64,000 nucleotides of DNA. It comes from Desulfobulbaceae bacterium (lineage in GTDB: Bacteria > Desulfobacterota > Desulfobulbia > Desulfobulbales > SURF-16). The stretch lies in NCBI GenBank assembly GCA_020444175.1, contig JAHLLM010000003.1:1-64000 (forward strand), in the 5' to 3' direction. The translations under genes were made by a program, and so were the position numbers. The notes beneath the pieces were generated by a model. It was given only the letters and a program-made list of their open reading frames with translations, searched no databases and was not told the origin of the DNA. Below, one piece after another: positions 62,834 to 64,000 of the stretch. Numbering within the stretch: position 1 is the first letter of the stretch; every line of letters begins with the position of its first letter.

Positions 62834-64000
62834 ATGACAAATAACGCAACACAAATAAATGACTGTTTGAAAAACAAACTTGGCATTATCATCGGTGGCT
62901 CAGGTCTTGTTGGTGGGTCCATTGTCCATTTTTTCAAAAAAAAGTGGGGTTGTAACATTCTTGCCCCGAATAGTAAAACGTTAAGTATCCGGAGTGAGGA
63001 TGACATCAAGAATTATTTTGCCTCCCTGCGCCCTGATTTTATCGTCAATTCAGCCATTGCCTCCATAGACAGCAACCCCCAACTCGCCTTTGAAATCAAT
63101 TACATCGGCAGCATCAATCTTGCCAGGGTAGCCCGATCCCTCGGCATTCCTTATATTTTCTTCAGCTCTGCTGCGGTTTTGCCTTCAGGAAGCAACCTGT
63201 CGGAAAGCGACAGCCTGGCCTTACAGCCTTCAATGAGCAACTATGCCAAATCAAAGCTGATGAACGAACTCACCCTGGAACATCTGCGTCGCACTGAAGG
63301 GCTTGATTATACAATTATCAGGCTTGCCATTGTTTACGGGAAGCACGATCACAAAATCCAGGGTTTCCATCGGCTCCTGTTTTCCGTGGCAGACCAATCC
63401 ATGCCTCTGCTTTTTACCCGAAAAGGCACCTGCCATTCATACAGCAATGTCCAGAAAATACCCTACTTTATTCGGCACATCCTCTCACGCCGGGATGAAT
63501 TCGGCGGCCAGATCTTTCATTTTGTCGACCAGCAGCCGGTGGAGCTTGCCCAGCTTATCATAAGAATCCGCGATTACCTTCTGTATAAAAGGCCAAAAAA
63601 TATTTATCTCCCATACCCTATAGCAAACTTCGGCGTCGGCATCCTGCACTCAATAATGAAACTTTTCAACAAAATCGGCATTGAAGCACGGATGCCTCCG
63701 GAACTCATGTTTCTGAAAAGCTTCTACGAACACCAGACTCTTTCCGCAGACAAGCTGTCTCAATCATCTTTCAGCGACCCTTTTCCAGAAGAGACTGTCT
63801 ACTCGCAACTCCCTGAAATATTGCAGTATTACCTGACAAGATGGGAACAGATGAATCTCATCAGCTCCTTTGACAAGGAATTCTTTGACCCCAAAAAACT
63901 TGCCGAGGATTTCCTCAATGCACCGGAATCTCTTCTTACGGCTATCCACAATAATGAGATCCAGCCATTCAGCGCAAAGGATAAAAACAATGTCACCTGA
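62834..64000 (+). CDS. NAD-dependent sugar-nucleotide epimerase/reductase (RmlD-like)
   Basis: About 388 residues. The Rossmann motif GIIIGGSGLVGGSIVHFF is near residue 14, VNSAIASIDSNPQLAFEINY near 70, and FFSSAAVLPSG followed by YAKSKLMNE near 135, the YxxxK of the extended SDR family. It resembles dTDP-4-dehydrorhamnose reductase (SDR). Start choice is uncertain: the GTG at 62816 lies inside AAAGGTGATC, which itself matches the anti-Shine-Dalgarno but is 15 nt from the ATG at 62834. The stop falls on the last base of the window. A further ATG at 63990, behind AAAGG, suggests that an overlapping gene follows. Confidence 0.86.
   Translation: MTNNATQINDCLKNKLGIIIGGSGLVGGSIVHFFKKKWGCNILAPNSKTLSIRSEDDIKNYFASLRPDFIVNSAIASIDSNPQLAFEINYIGSINLARVARSLGIPYIFFSSAAVLPSGSNLSESDSLALQPSMSNYAKSKLMNELTLEHLRRTEGLDYTIIRLAIVYGKHDHKIQGFHRLLFSVADQSMPLLFTRKGTCHSYSNVQKIPYFIRHILSRRDEFGGQIFHFVDQQPVELAQLIIRIRDYLLYKRPKNIYLPYPIANFGVGILHSIMKLFNKIGIEARMPPELMFLKSFYEHQTLSADKLSQSSFSDPFPEETVYSQLPEILQYYLTRWEQMNLISSFDKEFFDPKKLAEDFLNAPESLLTAIHNNEIQPFSAKDKNNVT

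Overview
The window looks like chromosomal DNA of a strictly anaerobic, sulfur-cycling bacterium of the Desulfobacterota, most likely near Desulfobulbales. This is inferred from gene content, not from a marker gene. The clues are a four-subunit cytoplasmic [NiFe] hydrogenase of the sulfhydrogenase type, c-type cytochromes including a multihaem one, a chemoreceptor with a cysteine-rich cytoplasmic insert, a selenocysteine-containing redox protein, DUF748 and PutA proteins, and many small palindromic repeats. No rRNA, tRNA, CRISPR array or prophage was seen.

Layout. 0.1-7.6 kb (minus strand): a biotin carboxylase preceded by a 106-bp tandem repeat, then recD and recB. 8-11 kb: small secreted or lipid-anchored proteins and a short plus-strand gene read through an in-frame UGA (a C_GCAxxG_C_C selenoprotein). 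11-15.1 kb (minus): hydrogenase operon hydB-hydG-hydD-hydA. 15.4-24.6 kb: a secreted protein, a ferredoxin-nitroreductase, a monohaem cytochrome, then a DUF748 protein overlapping recC; recC is thus about 14 kb away from recB and recD. 25-31 kb: an unrecognised 531-residue protein, a chemoreceptor and a multihaem cytochrome. 31.5-36 kb is a decayed, repeat-rich stretch with a CPBP protease, a frameshifted TPR lipoprotein, an IS3-family element that truncates a membrane gene, and several MITE-like elements. 36-39 kb: universal stress protein, small-multidrug-export-like protein and DUF21 protein. 39.7-43.7 kb: TonB receptor plus two orphan substrate-binding proteins. 44-50.7 kb: endonuclease/phosphatase-like protein, a methyltransferase-hydrolase-DUF1835 operon, and trpBA. 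50.9-55.5 kb: three exported, probably surface, proteins, one of them interrupted. 56-62.6 kb: PutA, two overlapping glgC-type genes and a DHH phosphoesterase. The window ends with an RmlD-like reductase.

The main unexplained structure is non-coding. At least seven full or partial copies of a roughly 105-125 bp element with imperfect inverted ends (TTGAYGGTYTCGYAAAAARC) lie between genes, one overlapping the selenoprotein stop codon and one ending just upstream of the chemoreceptor start. Three further inverted-repeat element types and several REP-like palindromes are also present. The best gene-level finding is the selenoprotein, whose UGA sits exactly at a family-conserved cysteine and is followed by a good SECIS-like hairpin.
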